The position numbers and the translations under genes were made by a program. From a bacterium (GTDB lineage: Bacteria > Chloroflexota > Dormibacteria > Aeolococcales > Bog-877), in the NCBI GenBank assembly GCA_021827985.1, contig JAKATL010000034.1, positions 1 to 32,857 of the forward strand: DNA of 32,857 nucleotides, read 5' to 3'. The notes under the pieces are model-generated. The model was given only the letters and a program-made list of their open reading frames with translations. It was not told the DNA's origin and did not search any database. Shown piece after piece: positions 32,713 to 32,857 of the stretch (position 1 is its first letter; each line of letters starts with the position of its first letter).

Positions 32713-32857
32713 CGTTCCTACTGAGTGCCAATAAGTGACACCCGGCCAAGGCGGACGGTCTTACTTGGCCTAGGGGCCACCGGTACCACGTTTGCCGCTT
32801 CGGGTCTTACCTGGACTTGGCGGGCCTGTGTTGCCCAGCCCCGCTCAGCGCCCTCAC
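32713..32857 (-). promoter_or_regulatory. Structured noncoding region upstream of the small ORF, function unknown
   Basis: No frame here looks coding. On the minus strand there is a perfect 7-bp hairpin GGCCAAG/CTTGGCC with a 13-nt loop (32744-32770). Two near-identical copies of CCAGGTAAGACC/CCAAGTAAGACC lie 46 bp apart (around 32757-32768 and 32803-32814). GTGGTACCG sits at about 32781-32789, reminiscent of a T-box antiterminator core. An imperfect dyad GTGCCA-N5-TGACAC is at 32726-32742. Together these look more like a leader RNA or operator region than random spacer, but no known RNA class matches. Confidence 0.35.

Noticed and set aside
32513..32749. A 78-codon minus-strand frame overlapping the PfpI start
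   Set aside because: Arg/Pro/Gly/His-rich, starts within the low-GC3 noncoding stretch and overlaps a better-composed 39-codon frame.
32781..32789. T-box riboswitch (GTGGTACCG on the minus strand)
   Set aside because: Only the nine-base core matches. No specifier loop, AG bulge or terminator/antiterminator pair was seen, and no aminoacyl-tRNA or amino-acid gene follows.
32771..32857. Bacterial SRP (4.5S) RNA
   Set aside because: The GC-rich stretch lacks the conserved apical GGAA loop with the opposed asymmetric bulge.

Overview
This window is GC-rich, densely coded bacterial DNA. There are no rRNA, tRNA, CRISPR, integrase or transposase genes that I can see. Frequent GTG/TTG starts, many 1-4 nt start/stop overlaps, a PatA/LpxL-type acyltransferase beside a GT4 glycosyltransferase, a relaxase-free Gram-positive-style type IV secretion operon and a NarGHJI set that reads closer to Bacillus than to E. 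coli all suggest a high-GC Terrabacteria-type organism (Actinomycetota, Chloroflexota, Dormibacterota or a relative). The sequence alone does not settle the phylum.

Layout. (1) 1-3041: a partial exported protein, hemE (uroporphyrinogen decarboxylase), a divergent UbiA-family prenyltransferase coupled to a membrane protein, and a small helical protein. (2) 3196-11681, all minus strand: a compact operon read as VirD4-type coupling ATPase, VirB2/TrbC-like subunit, a 54-residue exported peptide with an apparent CTG start, VirB6/TrbL-like membrane protein, PrgI-like protein, VirB4-type ATPase, CHAP hydrolase and an Fsr-like MFS transporter. From the coupling ATPase to the CHAP gene, five of the six junctions are NTGA overlaps and the sixth is a directly abutting TAG|GTG. 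The operon lacks any relaxase, Rep or integrase. It diverges from a single-domain response regulator across a 152-bp region rich in palindromes and phased repeats. (3) 12320-15264: a class A penicillin-binding protein with a (Thr-Pro)-rich tail encoded by a G-quadruplex-prone hexamer repeat, and a divergent membrane-anchored hypothetical. (4) 15276-20265, minus strand: acyltransferase, GT4, DegV, PlsY-like protein and fumC, tightly overlapping; the first four look like a glycolipid/phospholipid assembly set. (5) 20438-28555, plus strand: narG-narH-narJ-narI with all key Fe-S and heme ligands, followed by an SRPBCC-like protein and a TDT/TehA-type channel. (6) 28571-32857, minus strand: a small hypothetical, acetyl-CoA synthetase, DUF488 protein, a frameshifted DJ-1/PfpI-family gene, a 39-codon ORF and a structured noncoding end.

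Together the window carries respiratory and central metabolism (heme, nitrate respiration, fumarase, acetate activation), envelope synthesis (PBP, glycolipid cluster) and one accessory-looking system, the T4SS-like export operon with its coupled small peptide. That system is the best candidate for something undescribed.
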